Source: Meloidogyne chitwoodi
Lineage: Eukaryota > Nematoda > Chromadorea > Rhabditida > Meloidogynidae
DNA length: 64,000 nt
Assembly (NCBI GenBank): GCA_015183035.1
Contig: JACZZP010000010.1
Span: forward strand, 2,170,001-2,234,000
Reading direction: 5' to 3'
Below, one piece after another: positions 1 to 11,954 of this stretch (its first letter is position 1; each line of letters opens with the position of its first letter). The notes below the pieces were generated by a model. It was not told the origin of the DNA, made no database searches, and was given only the letters and a program-made list of their open reading frames with translations. Both the position numbers and the translations under genes were made by a program.

Positions 1-575
1 GAAAAAAAGAAGAGATTTTTTTGTTTCCAAATTTTCTTCTTGCGCTCGCGCAATCTTCTTCTCTTTTTTTTCTACTTTTAAAGGCAAAATATAAATAAAT
101 AAAACAAAATAATATTCCCTCCTTTCCTCGTAAAATGTTTTTAATCCTTTCCAACAACACAAAAGTGTGTTTGTGTGTGTTGGGGATGTCCTTTACTTCT
201 TTTTTTGTTATTTTGTTGCATATCCTTTATAAATAAATAAATAATTTGTCCTTTACCCCCTCTTTCCTTTTTTATTTATTTATAATTTTGTGTTTATTGT
301 TTAAAAAAATTTTTTTTTTTTAATTTTTATTTTGTCTATTTTTTAATTACTAAATACATATCTGGTCGAGAATTAAAGGAAATCGAGAATTAAAGGAAAT
401 TATTTATTTATTTATTTAATTTTTTTTAAATAATTTTTTTCCTAAAAATTATTTGTGTCCTTTAAAAATTTTTGAAAACAATTTTTTTTTAATTATTATT
501 TTTTTCAGTTTTTTCTTCTTATAAATTTTGCCCTTCTTTTTGTTTTATTAAAAAATAATAATTATTATTATAAAT
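1..575. other. AT-rich non-coding upstream region
   Basis: I see no gene here. The stretch is homopolymer-rich A/T sequence with short (TTTA)n runs and one imperfect direct repeat near 365-402 (GAGAATTAAAGGAAAT twice). It may be the promoter side of the Gln/Glu-rich exon that starts at 576, but no individual element can be supported. Confidence 0.5.
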
Positions 576-1253
576 ATGGAGCAACATAATTTAATAGTAT
601 TAGGAAAAGGAATAAAACTTTGTTATATAAAACAACAACAACCAAAACCTGTAAAAAAAGTTGCATCACTTCAAATTATTAATAATAATAATAAAAACAA
701 CAATAGTGAAACTGTTGAAATAAATAAAAAAGAAGAAGAAGAAAAAACAATAAAAACAACAATTAACATAATAAATAATAATATTATTAATGAGAAAGAA
801 AAAAATCTGTGTGATACGGAAACAGAGAAAAATAATAAAAAAATAATTAATAATAATTCAACAACAAAAACAATAACAAAAGTACAACAACAAGAAAAAG
901 AAGAGAGAAAACAAATAGAAGAGAAACAAGTAGAGAATCAAGAAAAACAACAAAAAGAAGAGAATAAACAAAAATTAATGCTGCAAAAACAACAAAAACA
1001 TTTAAAAGAAGAGGAAAAACAAAAACATTTAGAAGAAGAAAAACAACAACAAAACAAACAAATGTCAATACAACAAAAACATTTAAAAGAAGAGGAAAAA
1101 CAACAACAAGAAAATGAAAAACAAAATAGAGAGGAAAAACAACAAAAACAATTAAAACTAAAACAAGAAAAACAACAAATGCATAGGCGTTTTTCGCTGA
1201 TAGAAGCATTAAACAATGGAACAATTGATATTGATATTCCTAATGTAATAAAG
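576..1253 (+). CDS. Gln/Glu/Lys-rich open exon, possible alternative first exon of the RhoGEF
   Basis: An ATG at 576 opens a 226-codon frame made mostly of Asn, Lys, Gln and Glu, with an EEEKQ-type repeat around residues 115-200 that is likely coiled-coil. It ends in a more complex tail (FSLIEALNNG..DIDIPNVIK). The frame runs to a stop at 1301, but a good donor (AAAG|GTGGGA) lies at 1253/1254 and leaves phase 0. The next phase-0 acceptor with a long open exon is 4041/4042, the second exon of the RhoGEF, so this could be a distal alternative first exon of that gene (964 residues in total). It could instead be a separate single-exon gene. It is not homologous to anything I recognise. The antisense frames across it are shadows of the repetitive codons. 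Confidence 0.4.
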
Positions 1254-2701
1254 GTGGGAATTAATTTATTTAAAAAAATTATAAAAATATATACGATTTA
1301 AAACAGATTTATTTTTTAAATTTTTAAATATTTGTTTTCATTTAAAATATTTTTTTTCCTTTATTTTTTATATTTTTAAGAATATTTTTAACAATTTTTT
1401 TTTCTTTAATATTTTTTAATAAACCAATGGCTACTTATTATTTATTTTTTTTTTACAAAATATTTTCCTTAATTTTTAAGCTTTCTCTTTATATTATTTT
1501 TTTTACAAATCAAATGAATAGAAAAAATAATAAATTTAAAAAAGGGGAACAAAACTTGTATATTTATTTATTATTAAAGTAAAGGAGAGGCAAAAAAATA
1601 TGGCGTAAGAATATTTTTTTTTAATAAATAAAAAAATATATGCTTAATTATTTTTAATTTAAAAATTTATTTTTTTATCAATTATAAAAAAATTTGATTA
1701 GATTTTCTGCTTCGTTTAAAAAAAAAGTTTTTTTAGAGTGCGATTGCGATCTAATTTGCTTATATAAAAATTTATATATATTTTAGTACATTAAGTAAAA
1801 AATAATAAAATATTTTTTGTTATTTTTTTTTTGAAATTAAAATTATTTTTATGTTTTATTTTTTCTTCTTTTTTTTTTTCATTTAAAAATTTAAATTATA
1901 TTTTTTAAAAATTTAGATATTAATATTTAGAGACTTTTCTCTCTCTAACCGGATTTTTTTTTTAATTTAAAAATTATAAAAAATATATACTTGAGAGTGA
2001 AGCTTTTTTTTCTTTTTTTTTTAATTTATAAAATTACTCCGAAAAATTATTTTTCTCTTTTTTTAAAAAAATATATTTATTAATAAATTAAATTTATAAG
2101 AATATTTATAGTATGTTGTTTCTTTAATTGTGTTGTTGTCCACTCTCTCCACTTACTCAATATAACTCTCTTTTTTTATTAAAAGCCTTAAAAAAAGCTA
2201 CTCTCAATTATTATTTTTTTTCAATTTTATTTATATAATTAATATATTAATTATTTTTATTTTATATTTTTATTTTATTTTATATTGATCAATATTAATT
2301 ATTATAAATTAATTTTTTTTTTAATTTTGTAAGAGAGATTCCTTCTGGAAAATAAGGGGAGGATATTATATATTCTTTTTTAACTTTATTTTTACCATCT
2401 GTTTCTTTTTCTTTTCTATATATTTAAAAAAAAAATTTTTTTTTTTTTTTTAATTCACAGTTGTTGTTTTTTGATGACAAATTTTTAAAAACAAAAATAA
2501 TTTTTAGTGCAACAAAAAAAAAAAGCTCCAAAATATTAATTTTTGAAGAAAAAAAAAATTATAATATTTTTTTTGATTGATTTTTATAATTAAAAAATTT
2601 ATGATAAATTATTTTTTAACTAATTATGTATATTTTACACATTTATTTAAAAAAAATAAATATATTATTTTTTTAGTTTAAAATTAATTAATTAATTAAT
2701 T
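1254..2701. other. Non-coding stretch between the two candidate first exons
   Basis: No coding exon is visible. The sequence is A/T homopolymers with a few pyrimidine runs (for example 2130-2180). If the 576 exon splices to 4042 this is intron; if the ATG at 2702 is a separate start it also contains a promoter. Confidence 0.4.
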
Positions 2702-5700
2702 ATGTTATTTAATAATAATAATAATGAAAAAGAAGAAAAAGAAGAAGAGCCTTTTGAAGCTTTAATAGGACAAAAATCAAATAATTCAATTTTTATAAAT
2801 ATAATTCCAATTAAAACAACAACAACTGTGAATTTAAATAAAAATAATAAATCTTTTAATAATAATACATCATTTTTATTAAATCAATTAGATGATTCAT
2901 TGAATGCTTTAAAAATGGTTAAGGTGTGTGGTAGTATATAGAACAATTTATTTAAATAAATGAGCGAAACATAATTCTATATATAAAAAATAAATAAAAG
3001 GAAAGAAAGAATTAAAATAGGGTTAAATGTTTGTATTTTTTAAATGTTTACACTAAATCCTTGGATCAATTTTTTTTTATTTATTTTTCTTCAATATTTT
3101 GTACTTTTTCTTATTATAATAATACATTTTATTTTTACACACCTTTTCTTTTTAAATTAAAAAAAAAAATTTTACAATTTTTTTTTTGTTCTTTTGTCCA
3201 CATTTGATCTTGCGAACTCTCTAATACTTTTTTCTTTTAAATTTTCCAATTATTTTTTTTTTTTATTCAACTTTTAGATATACCTTAAATTTCTTTGTAA
3301 AAAATAAGTTTTAAAAAATTGATATAAAATAAATTAAAATTTTTTTTAATTATTTATAAATTTGTGTGTCATTTAAATGACCGCGCTCGATCAAAAAAAA
3401 AATAAAAATTTTATCTGTTTTCCGATATTTATATTTATGTTATTTTTGGGGTTACAACAATTCCTTTTTTATGGACAACAACACAAGTTGTTATTTTTTA
3501 TTTATTTATAAATACTTGAGAAATATGTATATTATTATTATTTGGACAAAACAATATTATAAATAAATAAATTATTTTATTTATTATTATAAATATATTT
3601 ATTTGGGTTAAAATATTTTTTTTTTTGTTAATTCTTTGAGGAGAAAAATTTATTATTAATTTTTTTAATTTAATATTTTTTTTAATAAAAATTTTATTTT
3701 TCTATTCATTTTTTTAGCCAAAAAAAATATTTATTTATATTTTTTTATTTTCTTTTCCTTTTTCTTTGCTCTTTTATAAATTTATTATTTTTCTATATTT
3801 TAACTTTTTAATTTTTTTTTTCAATTTTTATAAATTTTATTTTTTTAATAATAATAGCACACAATAAAATTGAGAATTTTGTGCACTTTTTTTATACACT
3901 TTTTATTTTATTATAAATATTTATATAAGGAAAAAAATGAGGGCAAATAAAGAGCATTTTTTTAGATTAAAATTAATTAAAAAAAAAAATTTTTTTTATT
4001 TATTTTAAAATAAATTAATAAAAATTTTAATTTAATTTTAGTATTCAAATTATTTATTGCCTTCTGAACAACAACAAAAAAAGAAATCTTTATCTCCTTC
4101 ACCTCCACCACTTTGGAACGAAAAAATGTTTTTTCCTTCTTGTGTATCTTCTTCTTCAAATAATAAAAATTTGAAAAATTCTCAAGAATTTATAACAACA
4201 AAAACAACAAATTGCTGTTTAAAACCTGGCAAATTTCCTGTTCATCAACAAGTAGTTAAAAAAAAAATAATTAATTAATTTTTTTTGAAATTTATTTATT
4301 TTATTATAATTTTTATTTTTTAAAAATTTATTTTTAATTCATTTTTGACATATATCTTTTAAATATTTTATTTAAAGACTGATGATGATGATGTTCATGT
4401 TTCTTCTTCTTCTTCATTTTTTTCTACTTGTTCTACTAATATTCACAACAATCTTTCAAAACAACAAAAACAGCAACAACGTTCTCGTTCACAACCTGGT
4501 ATAACACTTTTAACAACAACAACAAATAATAATAATAATAATAATAAATTTAATAATAATAATAATAAAGATGATTTATTAATAGATTTTATTGAAGCAG
4601 ATTATTATTGTTATGATAATAATGAAATAATAAACAATCATTTATTAATAAATTTAGAAGAAGACAAGGATAATGAAGAAGAAAAAAAAAGAAAAAATTT
4701 AAATATAATAAATAATAAATTACCACAAAATAATAATTTTAATAATAATAATTTAAATCAAAATAATATTGATAAAAAAGGTGGTAAAAATGAAGAAGAA
4801 GAAGAAAAAGATAAAGTTAATAATAAAAAAATTATTAGTAGTAATGTAAAAGAAGTTGCAAGTTGTTGTTCAAATGATAGTGGTGTTAGAAGCAGGTAAT
4901 TTTAAAAAAGAAAATTTTTTTTTTAATAATTAACAATATTTTTTAAAATTATAGTACACATTCTACTGGTAGTTTAACAACTAATAATAGTAGTGGTAGT
5001 AGTAGTAGTGGTTGTTGTTGTAATAATAATATTGAAAATAATAATGTAATACTACCCCATATACTTCATTTAATTGCAAATAGCAAAGAGAATAGTGGTG
5101 GTGTTTTGTTTATGGCTGAAGCTGTGTTTGAGAATATAGTAATATATAATTAAACTTTGTTTAAAAAATCAGAATTTATTAAAAAAACACAGATCAGAAT
5201 TTAAAAACAACTTTTCCGGAACAGAATAAATAAATAACAATTAGAAACTTTCTGAAGTAAAAACAAAAATCAGAAAACTTTCCGGAAGTAAAAACAAAAA
5301 TCAGAAAACATTCCGGAAATAATTACTCAAATCAGAAAACATTCCGGAAATAATTACTCAAATCAGAAAACATTCCGGAAATAATTACTCAAATCAGAAA
5401 ACATTCCGGAAATAATTACTCAAATCAGAAAACATTCCGGAAATAATTACTCAAATCAGAAAACATTCCGGAAATAATTACTCAAATCAGAAAACATTCC
5501 GGAAATAATTACTCAAATCAGAAAACATTCCGGAAATAATTACTCAAATCAGAAAACATTCCGGAAATAATTACTCAAATCAGAAAACATTCCGGAAATA
5601 ATTACTCAAATCAGAAAACATTCCGGAAATAATTACTCAAATCAGAAAACATTCCGGAAATAATTACTCAAATCAGAAAACTTTTCCTTAAATATATATC

Positions 5701-7527
5701 AGAATTTAAAAACTTTTCCGGAAACATAAATAAATTATTGTATTTTCAATTTTATTAAATTATGTATTTTATTTTTTTAAGGCTATGCTTCGTGATGAAT
5801 TACCTTTTCAACCGGGGAATGAAGTAGCAGTTCTAGATTGTTCTTCTGATGAGCTTTGGTATGGAATTTGTGGGCCAAGGAGTGGTTGGTTTCCTGCTGC
5901 TTATATTCGAGTATTTTTTTACAATTTTTTTTAATTTTTTAATTATTTTTTTTTGTAGCCAAAAAATCATGATTTATGTCATCTTTTTTCTTCTTCTTCT
6001 TCTAATGGTGAAAATTGTTTAATAAATTGTAATAATTCTTTATCATCATCTTTTGAATTTCCATCAATTGAAATGCGTAAATTGCGTAGACGTATAATTC
6101 AAGAATTAATAAATACAGAACGTGAATATGTTAAACTTCTTGAACATCTTGTCAAAGTTTTTTTTAATTTTAAATAATTTTTAAATTTTATTTTAAAAGG
6201 GCTTTCTCGAGCAATGTCGTCGCCGTAATGAATTATTTCCTGAAGAAAGAATACAACGAATATTTGGAAATTTGGAGTTAATTTATGCTTTACATACTTG
6301 TATATTTAAAGAATTAAATAATGTATTAAATGAAGATTTTTTTGAAAATACTTGTTTAGCTAATGTTTTTCTTAGAAATGTAAGAAGGAGGGGGAAATTA
6401 ATTTTTTTTTAATTTAAAAATTTTTTTTTCTAGAGTCAACAATTCGGAATTTACACTGATTATTGTAATAATAGAACACTTTCATGTACAGGTTTTGAAT
6501 TCTTTTTTTTTTTATTTTTTAAAATTAAATTAATTTAAATTACAACAGAACTTGTACAGCTTGAAAAACAATCACAATATTTTCATTTTTTTGAGGTTTT
6601 TTTTTAATTTTAAAATTTATAAAAATTTAAAATATTTTAAAGGCTTGCCGCCTTCTATGTGCTTTACCCAAGCTTTCATTAGATGCTTTTTTATTAACGC
6701 CAGTTCAACGTATTTGCCGTTATCCTCTTCAACTTTTGGAACTTGTAAAAGCTACACCTCTAAATCATCCGGATAGATTAGCTTTAGAAATAGCACAACA
6801 AACAATGAAGCAAATAGCCTCAAAAGTTAATGACGGAAAAAAGAGAGTAGATGCTATACAAAAAATTTGGTTATGGCAACAAAATGTCCATGGATTCAGA
6901 GTATTTTTTTATAAAATTAAAATTTATTATTTTTTTTAATTTTAAAAAAGGGCCCAAATTTAATAGAAAGTAATTTTTGTCTTTTAATTAATGGAGAATT
7001 ACAATGCCGTGCTTTATGGCATGGACAATTACAATGGTCAAAAACTGGGAATAATGGAGGACTTTTAGTTTATTTATTTGATCAAACAATTGTATTATGT
7101 CGAAGAGATGTACTTAGACGTAATCATTTAGTATTTAAAGAAAGAATGGGTATGGCAGGGACAACTTTGTATGATTTAAATGATGGAAAAGGTTTTTTTT
7201 TTTGAATTATAATTTTTTTAATATTAGAAAAATGTGTAATACACATTTTTCTAATATTTTGACATTTTTAGATATTTTTTTGACAAAAAAACAACATAAT
7301 TTTCAATAAAAAATTCCCCCCAATTTTTCATAGATCCATTAACTGGTTCAACATTAAAAAATTCATTTAAATTATCTGGTTGTTCATCAGCAAGAGAATA
7401 TATTTTTTCTTGTCCAGATGTTGCTACAAAAAATTTATGGTTAGAAGCTATAAGAAATAGACCTAAAAAACCACAACCACCAAGTCAAGCAGAACGTCGT
7501 TTAGCTATTATTATGTGTTGTAGTTAA
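2702..7527 (+). CDS. RhoGEF with SH3-DH-PH domains, collybistin/Asef type
   Basis: A predicted Rho-family guanine nucleotide exchange factor of about 812 residues. Exons: 2702-2923, 4042-4251, 4378-4895, 4955-5138, 5782-5910, 5959-6156, 6200-6379, 6434-6491, 6549-6595, 6643-6900, 6951-7191, 7334-7527; all phases agree. The first 370 residues are Asn/Gln/Ser-rich and probably disordered. An SH3 domain follows at about 370-421 (AEAVFEN...LWYGICG...GWFPAAYIR), then a DH domain at about 465-655 (NTEREYVKLL; signature LLTPVQRICRYPLQLLEL), then a PH domain to the end (LVYLFDQTIVLCRRD). In ARHGEF9/ARHGEF4/SPATA13 the same order of domains and the phrase LLTPVQ(K/R)IC(K/R)YPLQL are typical, so the subfamily is fairly sure; the target GTPase is not. 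Intron 4 holds a 31-bp tandem repeat. Confidence 0.85.
5298..5681. repeat. 31-bp tandem repeat, 12 copies, inside a RhoGEF intron
   Basis: Twelve essentially identical 31-bp units in register (CATTCCGG recurs every 31 bp from 5309 to 5650). Each contains the 8-bp palindrome TTCCGGAA and the word AAATCAGAAAAC. Degenerate half-units flank the array at about 5205-5297 and 5682-5720. The array sits wholly inside the intron 5139-5781, just before the second SH3 exon. Identical copies point to recent expansion. Confidence 0.95.
7220..7258. repeat. Perfect 39-bp inverted repeat in the last RhoGEF intron
   Basis: Two 19-nt arms (AATATTAGAAAAATGTGTA and its exact complement) separated by one base. 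It lies inside the intron 7192-7333. It could form a hairpin in RNA or a cruciform in DNA, or be a small foldback remnant. Confidence 0.9.
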
Positions 7528-8938
7528 TTAATTTTTGTTTTTAATTAATTAATTCTTTTTTTTTTAATTTAAAAGGGAAAAAATAATGCCATTATATATA
7601 TATATTTTTTTTTAATTTTCAAAAAATATTATTCCTCAAAAATTTTTTAATTTTTTTTGTGCCTTTCACATTTTTTTTTTTATTTTTAATATTTTGTAAA
7701 AAATATTTATAAATTCTCAATTAATTCTTTTATATTTAAAAAATATATATATGTTAATCCTTTGTTGTTTTTTTTATTTGTAAAAAAAAAAGTTTTAATA
7801 ATAAAACAAATTATATATTTTATCAAATATATAATTTTTGATTAAATTAATATTTATTTTATAATTTAATTAAATTATTTTCAGATATTTTTTTATTTTT
7901 TTTACCTGAGGTAAATAAAAGGACATCACATTCTTCCAAAAATTAAAAAAAATTATTATTTTTTTTAATTAAAAATATTTATTGGCGCGTCCACCTCTTA
8001 AATTTTTTTTCTTCATTTAAGAAAATATACCCCATTTTTATACTTTTAAATATATTTATATATATTGATTATTGGTTGAGCGACGCTATTACTACTACCT
8101 CTCCCCCTAATAACCCCATTATATATATATATATATTTTTAAATATATATATATTTTTTAATTTCTGCGCTCTTCTAATTTGCTCTGGTCGTTGTTGTAA
8201 AAAATTAAAAAAAAAATTTTTTTTTGAATTATATTTCTACGTTGTGGACGCGCCTAATGTCGATATATTGCTTATATATATAATATTTATTGAATTATTT
8301 GTTGCTCTGATGTTGTTTAAAAAAAAGGAGGTCGTTGTTGTTATATGTTGCACACATCGGCACACACATAAATATATTTATTTATATATATTTTATTTAT
8401 TTTTACTACTATTAATTTACCAAAATTATATACAAAAAAATAAAAAAATTTTTTTTTTAAATTTTAAAACTTTTTTTGTTGCGGTAATGAAAAGTCCAGT
8501 CTAAAACGCCTTTTTTCTTCCACTTGACACTAATTTATTTATTTTTCACTAAAAATATAGTTTAATCTGAAAATGTGTGGGTGTGTGTATTGATCTTTTT
8601 TTTTTTATATTTTGCAGTTTTTTTAAGCGCAGCAAATTTAATTTATATGCTGTTTTAATTAAATATATTTTTTGCATAATTTATTTTTTATAAAATATGA
8701 AGCATTAAAAAAATAAACTTGAAGCAAAATTTATAAATAAACTTGGAAAGCATGCGCGCATTTTTTAATTTATCTAATAGGCGCTGAAACGTCCTGTATA
8801 AAATTAAGTTTTTTAGGCGCTTAAAAATTCTAAAAATGTTTTTTTATATATTTTTTAAATTTTATTTTTATACTTTATTTTTTTAGCAAATATTTTGAAA
8901 AAAAGAGACTCTTTACATTATTTAATATTTAAATAAAA
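7528..8938. other. Intergenic region, RhoGEF to first zinc-finger gene
   Basis: AT-rich 3' flank and promoter space. Several GC-containing words stand out (GGCGCG near 7984, ACGCGCC near 8252, GCGCGC near 8756, AGGCGCT near 8782 and 8817). A frame at 8076-8504 is low-complexity and not convincing. A TTTTTTTAG at about 8886 could be an upstream (possibly trans-splice) acceptor before the ATG at 8939. Confidence 0.4.
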
Positions 8939-11900
8939 ATGCTTCGTCGACTTTTATCAAGTCCTTTATCTATGAATGGAAAAGTAATGGAAGATGAATT
9001 TATTGCTTCTACAGATGAACCAAAAGAATATGTAAGTGGGGAAGCAATTTTTTTTTTAAAGTTTTTTTAAAGTTTATTTTATCAAAAATGCAACCTTTAC
9101 CACCTGAAGAAGAAAAAGAACAAGAAGGATATCTACAAAATAATTATTGGTGTCAATCAAATTTTGGATGCAATAACAACAGCAATATTCAATTCTCTAA
9201 TGTAACAGGAGAAAATGATGTTTATTGGCCAAAGTATAAATTTTTTTAATTAAATCAATTAGGGGTGAATTATATTGATTAATTATATAAAAGAAAAATG
9301 ATTATAAGTAAATAAATTTAAGTCTATTTTAAGAGTGTTCTTGGTGTAGTTGTTTAGGCGCTTGCTTGAGTTAATGAGTGAGAAGGGTTCGATCACTGTC
9401 ATGAGAAAACTATTTTTTCTTAGGTTTTGAATATTTCAAAATAATTCTATTTAATTTTTATGTTATCAAAAATTAAAAATAATATTTTTTTAAGTTGTAT
9501 TCCTATTGGTCAATACAATAATGATAATATTACTTCAATTTCTTCGTCTACACCAATTTTACCATCACAACCACCACCGTTATTATTTTCACCATCTTCT
9601 GATTTAATTGTTCATCAAATGCCTTCAAATAAAATTAATATTTTGGAAGAAAGTAAATTTCAGAATAATTATAATTCTAATAATAATATTTCTTTTGAAT
9701 TAAATAAAGGTTTTTTTTTTAATTTTTTTTTTAATATTAAATTTCTTTCTTTTTAAAAAGGAGGTTTGCAATTGACTCAAGATGTTGATATTAATAGAAA
9801 AATGTCAACAAATTCAACAAATAAGGATTTATTGGAGCGAAATGTGGAGGTTTAATAATTTAAAAAATTTCGGCACTATATGAAATGAATGCCGGCATCC
9901 AATTTTTTCTATATTTTTTAAAAATGGGTAATTTTTTTTATAATTTGTCTCTCTTTTTTTGATTTTTGTCTTGAGGCTATAGACGCGAAAGAATTAATTT
10001 TTATGTAAAAAATAGTAAATTAAAGGCAATATATTTTTTTTAATTTTTTAAAAAATGCTGTTGAAATAGATTCCCCTCTAGCTCGTGAATTTTGGCGAAA
10101 AAGTGCTTCCAACATATATGAATCAGTTAAAGAGGTGCTTGTTCCATATTGCGCCGTAGATTAACGCACGTACCAAAAGTCAACCAGAGATGGGCTCCCA
10201 AATGAAGAAGTCATAAAACACTCCCAATAGGTCCAAGTTTTGCATGTTTCCAGCAAACTTCGATCCCTATAACTTTTGTTTAAAATCGTTCAATCAAGAC
10301 TATTTTGGTCTCTTATAGGTCACGAAGAGCTATTTCGAATGAGCTATCATACTATTTTATCAGCATTTTTTAAAAAATTAAAAAAAATATATTGCCTTTA
10401 ATTTACTATTTTTTACATAAAAATTAATTCTTTCGCGTCTATAGCCTCAAGACAAAAATCAAAAATAGAGAGAAAAATTATAAAAAAATTACCCATTTTT
10501 TAAGAATATAGAAAAAATTGGATGCCGGCATTCATTTCATATAGAGCCAAAATTTCTTAAGACTAAATTTTTAAATTTTATAGAGTCCTTTTTTTAATTC
10601 TGACACTAATCAAAGCTTTTTTTGTCGTTATTGTAAGTATTTTTATATTTAAAAAAATTAAAAAATAATTTTAAGGTAATCGTTCATTTCCTCGTTGTCG
10701 TATTAGTCATAGACGTCATGTAGCACAATGTCGACGTCTTAATTTGAGCGAAGATGTTGTTAATAATATTGGTGGTGGTGGTGGATCTTCATCTTGTTCT
10801 TCTAATACTGCTTTTACAGAAATTTTAGGTTTTTTTTAATTAATTTTATTTTTTTTATAAATATAAGTTAGTCTAAGGGGAGAAATTGTTGATTATTTTT
10901 TTATTTTTCAACAATATAAAAGGTTTTAATTTTTTAACCTTTTTATGTAAGAATTTGGGGAGAAAAAAGAATCTTTTTATAATATAGTTTTCTCATATAC
11001 CAACGTAGTATATTTAAAAGACAAAAAATTATTTTTTGTCTTTTTAATTTTTGCGGACAAATTTTTCAAAAATTGCGGACATTCTCTCTATTTATTTTTT
11101 TTTAATTATTTTAAATTTTAAAAGGTTCAAAAAATTTAAAATTTCAACAAAAAAATAATAATACTTCAACAATTGATTTTTCTTCATTAAATAATAATAA
11201 TTCTTGTTCTTCATCTTCACCAACACCACCTGCACCTGGAGGTATTGGAAGTGTTGACCCTTGTGATCCATATCAATGTAATTGGTGTCAATTTAATACT
11301 TTATACAAAGGAAATATGAAAAGACATTTGATTTGTTGTCATCAAGGTTTTTTAAAAATTATTTTTAAATTAAATAATGTCAATGGACAAAATGGTCAAT
11401 TGGACATTTTGGTCAGTCAAACAAAAAATTTTTTTTGTGTTTTTTGATTTTGACTCCAATGTCCTATCTAAACTTTTTAATTTTCTGCTTGATTGACCAT
11501 TATGTCCAATTGACCATTTTGTCAAACATTGTAAAATTGTTTTTTCTTTTTAGTTTCTCTTGAATTATTGACCACTTTAAATTTTAATATTGAACGTTTA
11601 CGTAAATTATCAACATTGCGTCCTTCATTAGATGAATTACCAATACAACCACGTAGAGATGGAAAATATAATGAAGAAGAAAATGGAGGAGGAGAATATT
11701 TTTTACAACAAAATAATTATGAAAATAATTTAAATAATAATAATAATTTTGAAAAAAAAATAAAAACTCCAAAAAATAATAATAATTTTAATAAAAGAAA
11801 AATATCAACAGAAAAAGGAGGAGGATTAAATAATAATAAAATTATAAAAATTGAACAAAAACAAATTAATTTAACAACAAATTTAAATACTTCAAATAAT

Positions 11901-11954
11901 AATTATTATAATAATAATAGTAGTAGTACTATTAGATTTGCTCCATATATTTAA
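8939..11954 (+). CDS. C2H2-type zinc-finger protein
   Basis: A predicted nuclear zinc-finger protein of 460 residues. Exons: 8939-9031, 9073-9233, 9495-9709, 9761-9849, 10584-10632, 10676-10828, 11125-11346, 11554-11954; phases agree and the total is a whole number of codons. A first cysteine/histidine cluster (FFCRYCNRSF...HRRHVAQC) spans the 10584/10676 exons and looks like an atypical C2HC finger. A regular finger follows in the 11125 exon (YQCNWCQFNT...HLICCH, C-x2-C-x12-H-x4-H). The rest is Asn/Ser-rich, with a conserved-looking segment after the second finger (LRKLSTLRPSLDELPIQPR). The intron 9850-10583 is filled by a foldback element. I do not recognise an orthologue; DNA or RNA binding is inferred from the fingers only. 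Confidence 0.75.
9338..9407 (+). pseudogene. tRNA-like fragment in an intron
   Basis: About 70 nt with an A-box-like GGTGTAGTTGTTTAGGCGC and a B-box-like GGGTTCGATCAC at tRNA spacing. The first four bases of the outer stem (TTCT...AGAA) can pair, but the anticodon stem is poor. Most likely a tRNA pseudogene or tRNA-derived SINE in the intron 9234-9494. Confidence 0.4.
9863..10556. mobile_element. Foldback element with ~195-bp inverted arms (MITE-like)
   Basis: The left arm (about 9863-10060) and right arm (about 10361-10556) are near-complete reverse complements; both carry ATGAAATGAATGCCGGCATC, TAGACGCGAAAGAATTAATT and GGCAATATATTTTTTTT. The ~300-bp centre contains an AGGTCCAAGTTTTGCATG segment that also occurs in the element at 22362. 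No transposase frame is present, so it is non-autonomous. It occupies almost the whole intron 9850-10583 of the zinc-finger gene. The centre also holds a short open stretch (10066-10133) resembling an exon; see findings. Confidence 0.8.
11375..11531. repeat. Imperfect inverted repeat in zinc-finger gene intron
   Basis: Arms of about 40 bp at 11375-11420 and 11485-11531 share ACAAAATGGTCAATTGGACA in opposite orientation, separated by about 65 bp. It lies within the intron 11347-11553. The words GACCATTTTG also make up the tandem repeat at 12042, so the two may be related. Confidence 0.7.

Noticed and set aside
847..1224. Minus-strand open frames (125 and 92 residues)
   Set aside because: Phe/Val/Cys repeats that are the complement of the CAA/GAA-rich sense exon; no splice sites or complexity of their own.
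8076..8504. 142-residue plus-strand frame
   Set aside because: Starts at a non-ATG codon and is built from TATATA and TTT runs; no homology and no splice context.
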